NCBI RefSeq assembly: GCF_001638985.1
Contig: NW_017265153.1
Location: 493,776-557,775, forward strand
DNA length: 64,000 nt
Source: Phycomyces blakesleeanus NRRL 1555(-)
Lineage: Eukaryota; Mucoromycota; Mucoromycetes; Mucorales; Phycomycetaceae
Direction: 5' to 3'
In this document: positions 32,330 to 46,400 of the stretch, in pieces
Numbering within the stretch: the first letter of the stretch is position 1
How the letters are laid out: every line of letters begins with the position of its first letter
Position numbers and translations under genes: made by a program
The notes under the pieces: generated by a model
The model's input: the letters and a program-made list of their open reading frames with translations, nothing else
Told to the model about the DNA's origin: nothing
The model's database searches: none

Positions 32330-33185
32330 CTCGACATGTATCAATTCGCGATGTCCCTATCTTTCGTCATTCATCGGTTGACTTTATCATCATATTTTTT
32401 TCAAGTTTATTTTTTTGCGGTTTATGTGCGTTTAGATCACGCAGTCTTTGGTATAGACATTGTCCGCACTCTGTGTTAGAGCCAGTATTCTAGGCTAAAA
32501 TTTACTATTAAATAAAAAAATAAGACTGCTTTACTTTGAAATTAAAAATAGAAGGTATTTTAAACTAAAATGTCTAATTATGGATATTTCTCTAATCTGA
32601 TACTTTAAAAAATACAAGTTCGTTCAAATTATTGGATATTATAGTGTTTATACTTGAAATTGAGACGATGTTAGTTTTTTTTTGGACGAATGAAAATTAA
32701 TTTTTAGACAATTCTCTTACCTTTTTTGGACAAAAAAAAAAAGAAGAGACATGAAAGAATAAAATTTGGGATAGAAGGGGATTTAGTTGAGACAAGGTAA
32801 AAATGACTAGAATGTTCTTTACCTGTAAGCATCTTTAAGTTGTCTTAAACTAATATTAAATGGGTAGGTCTGTTGTTGGCATTTCGGAAATATCCTAGGT
32901 TTTTGGTATTACAGGAGTTGAAAACCTACACAATCAATATTGAATATAAAGAATAAAACTTCAAAGAAAAAGTGCATAAGTACTTTTGACGTGTTAAGTT
33001 CATTGATGTCCAGAAGGTACAATTCTCCGATCTCCTGCTTTACAAGAAGATGCTTGGAAATTCTCTCGAATACTCCATGTCGTAAACTGCGAAATCTAAC
33101 ACTTACCTTGTTTGTAAGCATATCTCCAAAGAAAATTAAAGGCAGTTTAGAAACGTCTCCAGTTCTAAAAACACATTGATGAGAG
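32330..33185 (-). pseudogene. Fanzor/TnpB-like nuclease relic (C-terminal region)
   Basis: Three minus-strand blocks can be read. Block 1 (about 33185-32986) contains KLPLIFFGDMLTNKVSVRF, RSLRHGVFERISKHLL and LGELY-type text ending in LYLLDINELNTSK; the E-x2-T-S-K pattern matches the Fanzor/TnpB segment just before the zinc ribbon. A plausible GT-AG intron leads to block 2 (from about 32917), FNSCNTKNLGYFRNANNRP, resembling the first zinc-ribbon half with one Cys lost, ending at a stop. Block 3 (about 32490-32330) contains ECGQCLYQRLRDLNAHKP, which resembles the second CxxC and the RD-x-NA RuvC-III motif. Stops, shifts and lost cysteines show decay, and the N-terminal half was not found. Assignment is by motif memory, not by search. 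Confidence 0.5.
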
Positions 33186-34064
33186 TTTCTGTGATATTTT
33201 AAATTATTATAAGTAAAATAGGATACAAGCAATACATAATTGTTTTTTTTTGTATAATCACCAAAAAAGAAGCCAAGCTTAGTTGACTGCGATTTTATAA
33301 TCAATTAATCACTCTGCTAGTACATTTTAGTAAACTTTCATTCTTTTGTGTGCTACGAATATTAGGGATAGTAAGATCAGAGTAACGGAGGTTTGAGTTG
33401 AAATAATGGTAGACTATAGTCTTTTAATGTGATCAAACTTCTTGTACTGAATGGAACAAGGGGCCTGTGCTAGGTAAATGATTGCCAAAACTTAGAGAAA
33501 GAGATTATTACTAACTCAATCATTGAAATAAAATGTCTCAATAGTAGTTTTTATGATACACACAGAAGGAATAGAAGAGGGAAGAATGGATATAAAAGGA
33601 GCTGACATATATGCAAGTCTTGTAAGGGCATTTTCTTCTGACAATCACCTAAGCCTCATGTCATTTTGTTTTAATATTAGTAAAAATAAATTAATTAGAG
33701 TCAATTAGAAATAAAATGACAGTTAGAATTTTTGGTAATTTATTGAAAGACAAGAAAAAAGAGAAACAAATATATTTAATATTGATTTAAAGTAAAACGT
33801 AGAAGTTGACGATACACTGTGTATTTGGTGTATTTCTTAGGGTACACAGCAACTGCTTTCTCAATTGACAGAGTAAAATTTATTTATTTTCTGGATTAGC
33901 AAATTCATAATGTGATATTTTATAAAAAAAAATTAAATCCATTATTAGTAGATATGCTTTATCCATATAGGCGAAAATTTATTTACAAATGTGTGAAAAA
34001 CTTATTCGTAATTTGTGAATAATTAGTGAAAATACAGTATATTTATTTGCAAATGTCTCAATAA
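33186..34064. other. AT-rich spacer
   Basis: No gene recognised. The N-terminal part of the nuclease relic would be expected here on the minus strand, but no coding-like frame is visible. Confidence 0.4.
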
Positions 34065-36349
34065 TCATTCTTTGTCACTAGAAGAGTCGTTGGTATTCAC
34101 ATCTTCCAGACGTGTACTATAGTCAGGCATCTTTCCCTTTTTTTGCTTGTTTGAAGAAGAAGTCTCCAAAGGCTCGTCAGAGAGTGTAGATGCTGAAGAT
34201 GTAGGAGTGGTAGATGTGTTTGGCGATAGAGAGCTGGATTGTCCAGTGGGTTGGGATGTTGATGTGAATGCATTAGAAGTTTCGCTTTGTGATGCAGATC
34301 GCATATCATTAGTAGGAACGACACTAAGCGCTTCTGCAAGAATTTGCATACTATGAAATATTTGACTTTGAACACCTTCTAGCAAACGTAATCTTTGAAC
34401 CATAGATTCACGCGTGGTCTCCGCCAACGTCTGTAGCTGTTCTTCATTCAGAGACTCAGGAAGTGTTACAGAAGTAACCTGGCCAGGTGCATTTGAATGC
34501 AAGATCCCAGAGTTTTGTCCCAAGAGAGGTATTAAGGGAATCATTCCTGGAATTTGGGATTGAAGAGGGGTGTGTATTGTATGCTGTGTATGAAGCGTGC
34601 CTCCCTCATGAGATGAATCCATTCTGGTAGAAAAATGAGGAACTTGATTCATTGTGTGCGAACTATGAAATCCATTGAAATGATTGTGTTGATTGTTCTC
34701 AGAGTGCTGCCGTGTTTGATCTTGTGGGTGGAATAATGGGTGGTCATTTGTATGGTTGTTATTTTGGCCAGCTTCAACAGGAGGTTCCTGAGCTTGTGCT
34801 GGCGGCGCTTGTGCTTGCTCTGGAGGCGTCGGCTGAGATGCTAACAAAAAACAAAGAAGCAACATTATTCAATATTAACATGTATATTGATAATACAATT
34901 ACTTTTAAATCCATACCATTCGAAAGTACCGATCGACGGCTGTTATTCATAAGGGTAGTAAGAAATTAGTATTGGTTTCTTATCAATGTTAATGTAATAC
35001 TGGTAACTAACCAGGTTGGGCAGCTTTGTTGTCTTTCCAGCCAGCTTCGCAGGCAGTAAAAGTGAAATATATGACCACATGGTAGCTTTTTTGGTTGATC
35101 TAAATTTTGATCAATATCTCCCGGAGCATCCGCATGTCCATTGTTATCCACTACTATAGCATGCATCTCTTCTCTACAAATAATACATGTACTGTCACTT
35201 GTACGAAGTAAATCTTCTGCACTAGCGTCTGGATAAAGTTCGTTCATGTTACGGGTCGCTCTCCGGTAGCGGTACAAATCACGGCATTTCTGGATGAAAG
35301 ATCTAAAGGTGACATATACATCACGGACAATATGTAAAGGAAGCTGGTAGAAGAAACAAAGGAAAATGAAAAACACGATGTAGGTAATAAGCTTGAAGAA
35401 ATCTAAGGTGTTTGTATAAGTATTTGTAGTTTAATTAGCTTATTTGTTGCGCTTACCTGTGACAAGATCCAAGTAAAACACATACATGGATTTCCCTTCC
35501 CATGGTTCTTGTGAGCGCATATCAACGACATTAAGTATGTATTTTCCAATAATTGAAGTCATGATACAAATCAATATGGTATACTAATAAATTATATAGT
35601 TAGCTATTTAACCTTTTTTTTATTATGAAATGAATGTGGATGGACAAATATAACTTATAAGCTTACCTCAAATCCAAACATTATCATCATATTGGGACCT
35701 TTAGTGATGGTAACATTAATAGCGTGGCATGCCAGTAGAATATCGATGAGTAAAAGAAGTGCCATAAGGTTCACCATACGGACATGAAATGTCATACGAT
35801 GAGACGGAGATTGTTCCATCTAGAAGAGTATCAATACACAACCTAAAAATATCCTTTATTTATTCTGTACTCACAAATTCAACTCTGTCTTGACAAAGCC
35901 AATGAAATATCTTTAGGAAGAGTAAGGTCGCAAACACAAGTACAAACTGAAGATCGAATTCCTCGCGAAATATGGTCATTGCGAGACAGGTTTCTGTTAC
36001 AGCATACCACGAACGTTCATACAGATGCTGTTTCTAAAAAAGTTAGATCGACTTACTCGCGAGCTTTAATATCCGTACCTCTACTTCAATCGCTCGAAGT
36101 TGGCCAAAGAAAATGGATTGCAAAGTCTTGCCCATAATAATAGAGAAGAGTAATCCCAGGTTCAAAAGTACCTGTTTCACATACGTTGAGTTTAGTCGCC
36201 TATAGCTAATCAAAGCTTACCATCACACATGAGCTAGATTTTGAAAGGTAGACGCATGCTGCATAGAAGTTCGAGTTTTGATGTAATGCTGACAGAACAA
36301 CGCCTAGCGCGAGCATAAAAGACGCTCCACCATAAACAGCGAGTCTCAT
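34065..36349 (-). CDS. HRD1: HRD1/synoviolin-type ERAD E3 ubiquitin ligase
   Basis: A membrane-embedded RING ligase that ubiquitinates misfolded ER proteins (ERAD-L/M). There are eight exons (36221-36349, 36079-36171, 35875-36033, 35667-35819, 35457-35583, 35012-35402, 34917-34939, 34065-34840); every junction keeps frame, giving 616 residues. About six hydrophobic segments occupy the first 290 residues. The RING-H2 follows at about 315-360: CIICREEM, then LPCGHIFHFYCLRSWLERQQ and SCPTC, with the last Cys codon split by intron 6. Exon 7 is a 23-nt micro-exon that supplies the RRSVLSN segment just after the RING. The C-terminus is Pro/Gln- and Ser/Thr-rich and presumably cytosolic. It is divergently arranged with MPH1. 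Confidence 0.92.
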
Positions 36350-37117
36350 TATTCGTCTTTAGGGAATGTAATGGTAAGCAGGACTACTAAAAAAGGAGCA
36401 GGAGAACCTAGGCGTTTTTATTTTTCGCTCAACAAAGAAATTTCTGATAGACTTTGTTGGCTGGTTAAGCAAAGTACGAGAACTACTCCTGCAATAAGCG
36501 TTGAGACTCACGTGGCTAGGCTGAGAGTTTGCACACGATTGCATCGTTCATTCGTCAGGTTGAGGTGCATTTAGCTATAATGCTATTTGCACCAATATGG
36601 GAGTTAAACAGAAAAAAGTAATTTAATAGGTTTTGGAAATATTTCTTAGACAAACATGATTTAATTTGATTTATGATAGGCAAGAACACATGAATAATGA
36701 GAACCTTTAATAAAAGAGGACAACTTCAATGAAAATGATAAAACGTTAAGAAATAAATCAAGTTTAAATAGAATATGATTCGAAAAGACTGCATCATTAT
36801 TGTTATATGAATGTCTTATTTGAGAATTTAATAAAAATGATAAGCCTGAGTTTGTTTAATGGAAAACAGCTTTATGTTCAAGTCAATATTCAAGATTGTA
36901 CATTAAGTAGCAACTTAATGTATATAGAAATATATATGCTGATTCGAATTTCTTTAAGCTAACACCAGTTGTCTCACAAAATGCTCTTTCCACTTCATTT
37001 TATGTACAATCAATTCTAAATCTTGTAACTATTTATATAAACGACTAAGAAATCGTAATTTTATAAAGCGCAGGTTCTTAATAAAAAAGGTGTACAACGA
37101 TTTAATGCCAACAAACA
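36350..37117. promoter_or_regulatory. Shared divergent intergenic region HRD1-MPH1
   Basis: This 768-bp gap between two divergent start codons must hold both promoters. AT-rich; no clear binding site or gene recognised. Confidence 0.5.
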
Positions 37118-40100
37118 ATGTCTGACTTTGACGATTTCGACGATGACCTTGACCTCACACCCGAATTCCTAGAAGAGCTTGACAGAGTAGAAGCAGCAAA
37201 TAATGAGCCACCTTTAAATGCAGCTCAAGATTCAGATTCGTTTAGTGAATTCGATGATTTTGATCCAGAAGCTTTAATAAGATTAGCAGACACTGCTGAA
37301 ATAAGCAATTCTTCAGACACATTTCAGCAAAGCAATACTTTAGATGTCCATAATCACTCTGTAAAAAACATTCCACAAAGTCAATTAACTTCATTCTTTG
37401 GCTCGCCTATAATCACACACAGACGATCATCCGCAGCAGTAATCTCCCCAATCCGGCAAACAAGATCTCCAGCACAACAAAGCACCAATAGAAGCAGTCT
37501 AGTATATGGCGAAATATCACATTTGGAAGAAGATCAGGAACCTCCCCAGCCTCCATCGCCAGAAGCACAAACATTTCATCCATTTGATCGAGATGCACTT
37601 CCCACTTGGGTTTATCCTACAAATTATCCAATTAGATCCTACCAATACAGCATCATAAAAAAAGCCATATTCACAAACACTCTCGTAGCACTTCCTACTG
37701 GTCTGGGAAAAACATTTATTGCTGCAGTGGTTATGTATAATTATTACCGTTGGTTTCCAAGCGCAAAAATTATATTTATGGCACCAACACGGCCTTTGGT
37801 AACACAACAAATTGAGGCATGCTTTAATGTTTGTGGACTTCCACAAAAAGACACTGTTGACATGACAGGAGGAATGAATCCCCCAAAACGTAAAGAAATG
37901 TGGAGAACAAAGCGAGTATTTTTCCTGACGCCACAGGTGCTACAAAACGACCTTAAATCTCGAATATGCCCTGCCGACCAAATAGTTTGTATTGTGGTTG
38001 ATGAAGCCCACAAAGCTACTGGAAATTACGCTTACACCGAGACTGTTAAGTTGATTTTAAAGACACATGATCAGTTCCGAGTACTCGCCTTGACTGCCAC
38101 TCCTGGAACGAACATTGAAAAAGTTCAGGTTGTACTAGACAATCTCCGGATAGCTAATGTGGAGATACGAACAGAGGACTCAATGGATATCCGAGAGTAT
38201 TCTTTTGGAAAAAGCATTCGTACAATCATCGTAAGACTAGACGAGGGAGAAGGAATTGTACAAAACGCTATTAGAACTTTCAGAAATGAGGTGTTCACTC
38301 CTTTATTACGGCGCCTTACCAAATTTCAAGCAATATATGACGAAGCACCTGAAAGAAATACACCATTCCAGTTAATGATGGCTCGAAAGGAGTTTTCAAT
38401 GAATGCCAAGAATTTCTCACCTGCTGTCAAGTCCATGGTACAAACAGACTTCTCAATCGGGGATGGTTTAAGTCGTGCTTATGACATGCTTTGTCAACAT
38501 GGAGTCGGGCCTTTTTTAACTAGTATCGACCAGACACTACAAGATATTCAGACGGTCATTGATTCTGGAAAGCATGTACCAAAAGAAAAAGCAAAGTTAT
38601 TGAGTGACTTTAAACTCAAAAACCTTTTGAGAAATCTAAGAAACAACTACGACCGACCCGATTTTGTTGGTCATCCAAAGATCAATAGTCTTATTCATTC
38701 TATAAAACACCATTTTGAGAACAACCAAACCAGTAGTATAGGACATACAAACACGAAAGTAATAGTGTTTTCATCCTATCGTAGTTCCGTAGAAGAAATC
38801 GTGAAGGTGTTATCAAAGCACCAACCACTTATCAGATGCTGTAGTTTTATTGGCCAAGCAAGTGGAAAAAATGGCACAAAAGGTTTAAATCAAAAAGAAC
38901 AACAAGAGGTAATTATCTTTATGAAAACGAAACGACCAAATTACCGTCCCTAATATGTTTATATAAAGGTCGTTTCTAAATTCAAACAAGGAGAAATCAA
39001 TGTAATCGTTGCAACCTCAATCGGAGAAGAAGGCTTGGACATCGGAGAAGTCGACCTGATAGTGTGCTATGACTCGCAAAGTTCTCCAATTCGAATGGTA
39101 CAAAAGACTAATATATAATTACCAAAAGGCATTCTAATACCTGTTTAAACTATAGCTTCAGCGTATTGGTCGAACAGGGCGAAAACGCCAAGGGCAATGC
39201 ATACTTCTTATGACTGAGCAGGAAGAAAGAAAATATCAAAAAGCAAAGGACTCTTACAATAGTGTACAAAGAGCAATCGCACAAAAGAATTTGCTGACTT
39301 ATTTCAAAAAGAATCCTTACATTCTCCCTGAAAACTACAAGCCTGTTTGTTGCAAGAAGAAGCTAAATATCGGTAGCTATATCAAGACGATATCAAAAAA
39401 AGGAAAAAATGGAGGTCTCCAAAATTCAACGTCCAATCCGGATGGAACCCTACGGCCAGAAATCTTATCTGATTTCATAAAAAAGTTTCAGACAGGCGTG
39501 TATAACTTCGAATCTCTGGACAGTATCAGGACGAGATACTGGCCATTAGCTAATCCATTAGAAGGGTCTTCAAAGTACACAATTTCTGACGTTTACCCAA
39601 ATCCACACAAATTCGTCGGCCACTCATATCGTACAAATCAGTTCATTAATATAATCAACAACATACATTATCGCAAACGTCACCCAGGAGAATCAGAGCG
39701 AGTAAACATCGACAAAGAAATGGTTCCTCAAGGTGTATTATACCAAAAAAGTTTATTTAAAGAAAACAAACTCTTCTTACCATCACGCCAACCTATCATA
39801 AGAAATGATTTGTCCATAGGACCAAAAGTTTATTCGACAGCAGGCGATATAAAACCAGCAGCTACGAATGATAAGGATGATAACGAGAAGTTTCTACAGT
39901 CTTTGGGTCCTTTCGCCACACGGGGTATTCTTAATGCTTCCGACGATGAGATAGACCAACCATGGGATATGTTTTTAGAAGACTCATTTGAAGGTCTTGT
40001 CACAAAAAACAAAGGGAAACAAAGAGAACTCCCGAGAATTCAAACATCCAAAAAAATACCAGTAGATAATTCAGAAAAGGACTTTCATGTAAACTCTTAC

Positions 40101-41849
40101 AATGTTACCTTCACCAGTGCTGATTACAAGGAATACGAACAAAAACAAGAGGCGTACTGCCATTCCGACATGATCTTGGATTACGAACCAATATTACCCG
40201 ATACTCAGGAGATGCCCATCACGCATTCACCAGAAATACATCAATTCAAGCATGTGACAGAGCCTGAACACCAAAATAAACCAAGGGAACCCGATACTGT
40301 AAAACGATTGAACATAATTGACACCAAATTGACCAAATCAAACTCTGATAATTACACGAAACCATCCCCAAAGTCTAATGAGCTAAATTCTCTGGTAAAC
40401 CCAGAAAAAGCCAAAAGCGAATCTTTTGATTTTAACGATTGGCTACCAAAAATTCGCAAACAAAATACCAACACAGATCCAAAAAAGAGCTTAACTACTT
40501 CAAACGAATTCGCCTGGAATATAAGTTTTCCAATACTAAGTACACAGGGAATAGAAATTTCGGAAAAAAGAAGGGTGCATTATAAGATCCTTGTTGCCAA
40601 TGCACTTCAAATCAATAGCATTACCCAAATCAATACCTATCATGGAAAAGACAATTTATTTCCACAAGAGATAGATAGCCCGATAGAAAAAATTGATGAA
40701 AGTTTACTTGGCCAGGATCTTCTAGATCAGTTATTCAATTCACCCATACGTTTATCACCAAGTAAATCACCAATATCAGCATTATATGTACAGACAAATT
40801 GCAGTCAATTGGGAAACAAAGACAACGACGAGCTCGATGATTTTGAGTTTTCGATCGACGAATCAGATTTGAAATATTTTGTAGATCACCCAAACGATAT
40901 TGACCATGTAATTGAATCAAATGTGGAGACCAGAAACAACAACGAATATATCGAAAAGCCTATTTTAATCAGAAGCCAAAGTATATTAACAGAAGAGTTA
41001 GAAGAAGCTTGCCAGGACTTTGAAGAAGGGCACCACGAGAAGAAAAAACCTGTATTTACGAGAGGAAATTTAGCAGATGATTACGTGGACTATAATGCCC
41101 TTGATGAAGATGTTCATATAATCAATGAGACCGAAACAACACCAGAACCCGAAATCTACTCTGATATCCTGCCTCCATCACCCCCTTTGGGTTTATATCC
41201 TACAAGTGTCTCGCCATCGGTGCACCCAGAAAATTATTTTCCGCCCGAAGCTTCCACCCCTTTATTCAAAACACCTATTAGAATGGAATATAGCGAGGCT
41301 TCCGAAGAGTCCCCCCTTCGATTAAAAATAAGATCACGCGGTTTAAAGCGACCATATAGTCTAGATAGTCCAAACCAACCAAGCGGCACTATAAAGCGAC
41401 GTGGACCGGTTACAATAATTTTGGACGAGAACGAAGAGGAGACAACACGCTCTGATCTTCCAGAACCCCGGAAACTTAAACGACTCAAACGAGCATCAGA
41501 CAACACTAAAGTTATCCAAAGCAATATCAAGAAATCAAAGAAAAATGGATCAGAGAATGGACGCAAAAAAGAAACTATTGTGCTCGAAGAAGATAACCCA
41601 TTTTTGGATGTTGAAGCAGAACGTAGTAGCGATGAGTTCAGTACTGATGACGGTGAAAATGAAGAAGCTAATGAAGACGAGTCCATGTTAAATTCTTTTA
41701 TTAATGATGGTAGTTCAGCTATTTCCTACCAGTCTTCACAAGGGCGAGGAGGATCTGTAAATTATGGCCAGGATCCTATGGCAATGTATCGAGCTAGTCT
41801 ATTCAGTCCTGAAACTTTAAAATTAAGAAAAGAGATGGGATTTCGTTGA
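37118..41849 (+). CDS. MPH1: FANCM/MPH1-family DNA helicase-translocase
   Basis: An SF2 3'-to-5' DNA helicase that remodels stalled forks and D-loops and limits crossovers. There are three exons (37118-38908, 38969-39097, 39156-41849), 1537 residues. An acidic N-terminus precedes helicase domain 1 from about residue 165: Q-like [12 protein letters not shown], Walker [15 protein letters not shown] box [10 protein letters not shown] and motif III TATPGT. Helicase domain 2 spans the two introns: [35 protein letters not shown], and motif VI, split by intron 2, giving [16 protein letters not shown]. The 850-residue tail is Ser/Asn/Glu-rich, with basic clusters near the end, and is probably disordered. 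The FANCM-type insert between the lobes and these motifs make the family call firm. Confidence 0.93.
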
Positions 41850-43497
41850 ATTGAACTTACTACTGTATTGTATATATAAAGAAAGAAAGAAAGAAAGAGA
41901 GCCGGGATGCACAAATGTATATGTATTTAGACAAATTTTATATTAATAAACCATAATTAGGTTTCTGGTTTTTCATTTTTGGATTTTTCCAACAAAATTT
42001 CTAGGGCCTTTATCATTGACTAGATGTTTTAATGTGGGTCTGAAAATAACAATATTATTATGAGAGCTATATTAAAAAGAATACGATCGATACATTTTCA
42101 TTTTTTGATAAGTCTAACTATTGTTTTTAAATGTCTTTATTACGGATCTTTGTAAGAATTTCCTCCAAAATAAAATAATTTAGATAGCTATATACTAATA
42201 TCGGGAGTAAGCTGTTACACCCATACAAAAACAGCTGTATAATTGTATTGCTCGAAAACTGTTGGTTAAAGAATACATAATAATATTCTTAATTATACTC
42301 TCCTTTACATGTCTTTTATTATGATCAAAACATAAATATGCTTCTTTTGGTATCAATTCGAGTACTATAGTGTGCTTTTGAGAGGAAAATATTTTCTTTC
42401 ATCAACCTTTTTACTGTTACCAATTAAAAGCTCTCCCAAGCATAGATATTAAATTCTATAAAAAGACCGGGACTCAAACACCTTTATTGAGCTATGCAAT
42501 CCTAAGATAAGCACACAAAGTTTCGCATTCAAAAAAGAGAAAATCAAAACTTTTTTTTTTGAGGTCACAGGTTAAATTCGAAAATGCCCTCTTACAAACG
42601 TTACACTTTTTTTCTTTTCTTTTACACAGCCGCAAAGTAGAGAGCAGATTCAACCATTTAGCTTATTATTGTTTGTTTCTCTTTTCATTCTTTGTACTTG
42701 GGATACCATATGATCTTTAGATCTACAACACTATACATTTAATAAAACATAATCTGTAACCTGTGCGCTTGTAAGCAAATAATTCGCCAAAGGATTTACT
42801 TTTTAGACTCTGTACTACTTGACAAAAACAAACAAACACTTGAGTTCATACATGAGTAATATTTTAGTAATATGCTAAGTGTCTTGTTAACTTTATGTAC
42901 ATTTGGTATCCAAAAGCTTTATTCAGAAACATATGTATGTACGATTTTATGCCCATAAATTATATATCTGACAAAATATAATAATTTTAAGAAAAAGAGC
43001 CTACCTGTTATTATGCAAGTCCTATCGTAGACTAATATGGTCTGTTATTGTATTTTCAGATATGCATGTAAAAGAGCTTTCAATATGGTAGCTTCATTAT
43101 CTGATTAAGTGCAAAAGAAGAAGAAAAAAACATTCTGTAATTAGCTTATGTCCAACAGTATAGAGCACGTATATACATTTACACCTGACTGTAAATAAAA
43201 ATGCATATTATTATTATATAGGTATTAAATTATAAATAAATTCATATAAACATCAAACGGAAAGCGGGAACCAGTCTGAATAGTGTGAAAAAGTACCAGT
43301 TTGCATCGTTTCAAAAATCTATTTGACTTTAGGTTAAGATTTTTGCCTGAATGGAAGAATTATATGTCCGACAGAAGCCTCTTTAGCTGATTAAAGTCTG
43401 GGTAGAAAAAATATAAAGTTCATTGGTTGAGACTGGGCTATGCTCATTTTCAAACGCTGATAAAGAGGTTGTTGGGGTGGCCATTTTTTTTACCACA
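41850..43497. other. Intergenic, MPH1 3' end and CCH1 promoter
   Basis: No gene recognised. A (GAAA)n tract follows the MPH1 stop. The frame of CCH1 stays open back to about 43420 but contains no upstream ATG. Confidence 0.5.
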
Positions 43498-46400
43498 ATG
43501 CCTGATTCTGGAATAATTCCAACCGAATCTGAGCCGAAGTCTAACCGTGCCTCACCACAGACACCTTTAAGTGACGCCTCCTCCGTGAATGTCCCTCAGA
43601 TCACTTTGACAACAGCACAGGCAGAAGACGTTATTGAGTTTATTCACCATTCTCCTAATCAACAACAGCCTTCATCGCATCTATCAACACCATTACCACT
43701 TACTAGAGATCTGCTTCGTCGAAAAAACAAAATAGATAAGCTACTACATCACAATCCACACAATCTATCGACGCCGAATACATATGTTGTGGATGAGCGT
43801 GTCACTGCAGGCCTTGGTATTGCCACTCCACATGATAACTTGGTTTTGGGCGGAACTGGCTTGAGGTCACGCCGTAATTCTAACCGAATCACTAGCTCTA
43901 CCGATGACGAGAAGCTTTGGTATAAAAGCCAACCGTCTTCGCCTCGAGTGAGTGATTACTCTCACTTTCAGTGGACTTCTACATTAGATCGATTTAAAGA
44001 CAGCCCAAACGCAAACTCTTCTTGTAAAGATAACAAATTATCAGGCACATCTTCTGTGACATCAATGAGTGATAATGCTTCTATGAAAGCATACAACGCA
44101 GAAGCTCATCGTTATATGGAATATTCATACGACCAGTCCAGAAAACTCCGCCATATTAACCATCATCATTACCACCACCACCACCATAACCACCCTGTCC
44201 GGAAAAGACGAAGTCAAATGCAGCAGTATCTGGATCTGATATACGAGGCCGCTGCCAGAGTAATTAACTCGCGTTCACCCGAAAATAAAAAAAAGAAATA
44301 TACCATAGAGCCCTGGAAAGAAACATATTTATCCCCACCATCATCCCCACCACAGCATCAACCACCATCAACAACGGCACCTGCGCCAGTAACAGTAACA
44401 GCAACAGCAGCAGCAAGAGAAGCTTTTGACGAAAAAAATACAAGCGATATTCAACGACCCCTTGATTTAAATGATCCAATCGACAACTTACCAAAAGAGT
44501 CAAAAGAAAATCAACTTCAAGGTTATTCACTTAACCTATTCTCCCCTACAAACACTATACGATTGTGGTTGTGGAAGCTAGTGAAATCAAAGTGAGTACC
44601 TAATTTCCATTGAGTATTATTGATCCCAAGTGTCTTGTACGTATGCTTTTTTTAATAGGAATATTGAGGTGCTTCTATTACTTCTTCTATTACTTCATTG
44701 GTTCTTGATGGCATGTGTCCCAATAAAAAATAACGATGAGAAATCAATATTTGGAAAGCAATGGACTCATTATCCTATTCTTTGCATTCAATCAATATAC
44801 AGGTAAAATAATATATATACATATACATGTATAATTTTGCTTGTGCCGGCTAATAATTCTTCGGCTAATAGCCTGGAAGCAATCGCTAAAATAATCGTGT
44901 ATGGTTTCTGGATACCACCTACCCGAGAAAAGAGCCGACTATCTATGATATTTACGCCTATATCGAATTGTATCCGTCGTCTGCGTGGACTTAGTCGAAA
45001 CTTGCATGATAATGACCAAAAAGAAGAGGAAGACAAAATTGAGCTCGAACATAAAGCATACCTCAATAAGTTTGGAAACATTCTCGATCTGACATCAATT
45101 GTATGCTATTGGATCGATTTTGGATTTATGCTTCATGGATATCGCTATTTTACCTTATTCAAGACCTTGGGTGCCACACGACCTCTGCGTCTCTTGCTAA
45201 TATTCCCTGGTACTGCAGTAAGTGGCATTATCGACGGAATTTACATTGCATCATGAATTTAAACGCTATATATTTAGATGATTGTAAGATCTCTTGAAGA
45301 AAGCCTCGGTCTTTTGCTGGTTGTCCTGGGGTTCTTGTTCTTTTTTCTACTCCTGTGGGCCTTAATTGGTCTTATATCATTCCAAGGCGTGTTCTCAAGA
45401 AGGTGTTATGTGCTTGACTCTGCGGGTGTATGTAAGTAAAAATAATAATAATACCAGACTTAACTATATTTAATTCTTAATATATGTTTATTGTAAATAT
45501 GTTCCATATGATGGTTTATAGCCACATATGTAGAGCCCCCTGCTTACTGTTCAGGATTCTACAATGGCACTGAACTAATTGGACCATACAACGTTATCCG
45601 AGAAACGTATGGCTTCCCAGGACCACAAGGGAATATTTGCAAAAGTGGCCAAATTTGTATTGAAGATCCTATAAACAATCCAAATTTTGGATTTGTAAAT
45701 TACGATACCATATTTTATTCTTTCCTGAGCATTTACACAGTCCAAACCCTTGAAGGATGGACCCCGATGATGTATCAGAATCAAGATGGCGACTCTAATG
45801 CAGTCGCGGTATATTACTGCATATGTGTCTATGTTCTAAGCTTCTTAGTCACATTTTTGGTGTTCGGTAAGTCGTATTCTTACACTGTAGTTTATTTTGG
45901 CTAAACTAAAATCTATCGTTTCTGATTTTAGCTGTAATCACATCAACCTTTACCCAAATCCGTGCCAATAATTATGGGAGTGGATTCAAAGCAAAAAAAA
46001 AGTCATATCCATTACTCAGACTAGCAGACTCACACGAGAACTCTACACATGAAGATATTCCATGGATGTTTGAAGATGCCCACAAAGATTCTGGTATCGG
46101 AGTGACCCGTATATGGTTTAAACGAAATGTGGTCAATATGGTAAAGAGCCCAAAGTTCTTTTACTTTGGAGGATTATTGGTATTTTTAGACCTTGTATTC
46201 ATGTGCATGCGATCATTTTATGCGACCGAAAAAACGCTAGAGATTATTGGTATGTTTATAATTGTTATAAGAAAACATCAATAATAACCTATTGCATGAT
46301 CTGTAGATAATGCTGAGACTACATTTACTTTCATATTTGTCATCGAAATTGTCCTTCGATTCGTTGGAGCACCAAACTGGATACAATTCTGGTCTTCGGG

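Noticed and set aside
36359..36574. ORFs on both strands between HRD1 and MPH1
   Set aside because: They sit in the divergent promoter, overlap each other and show no family resemblance.
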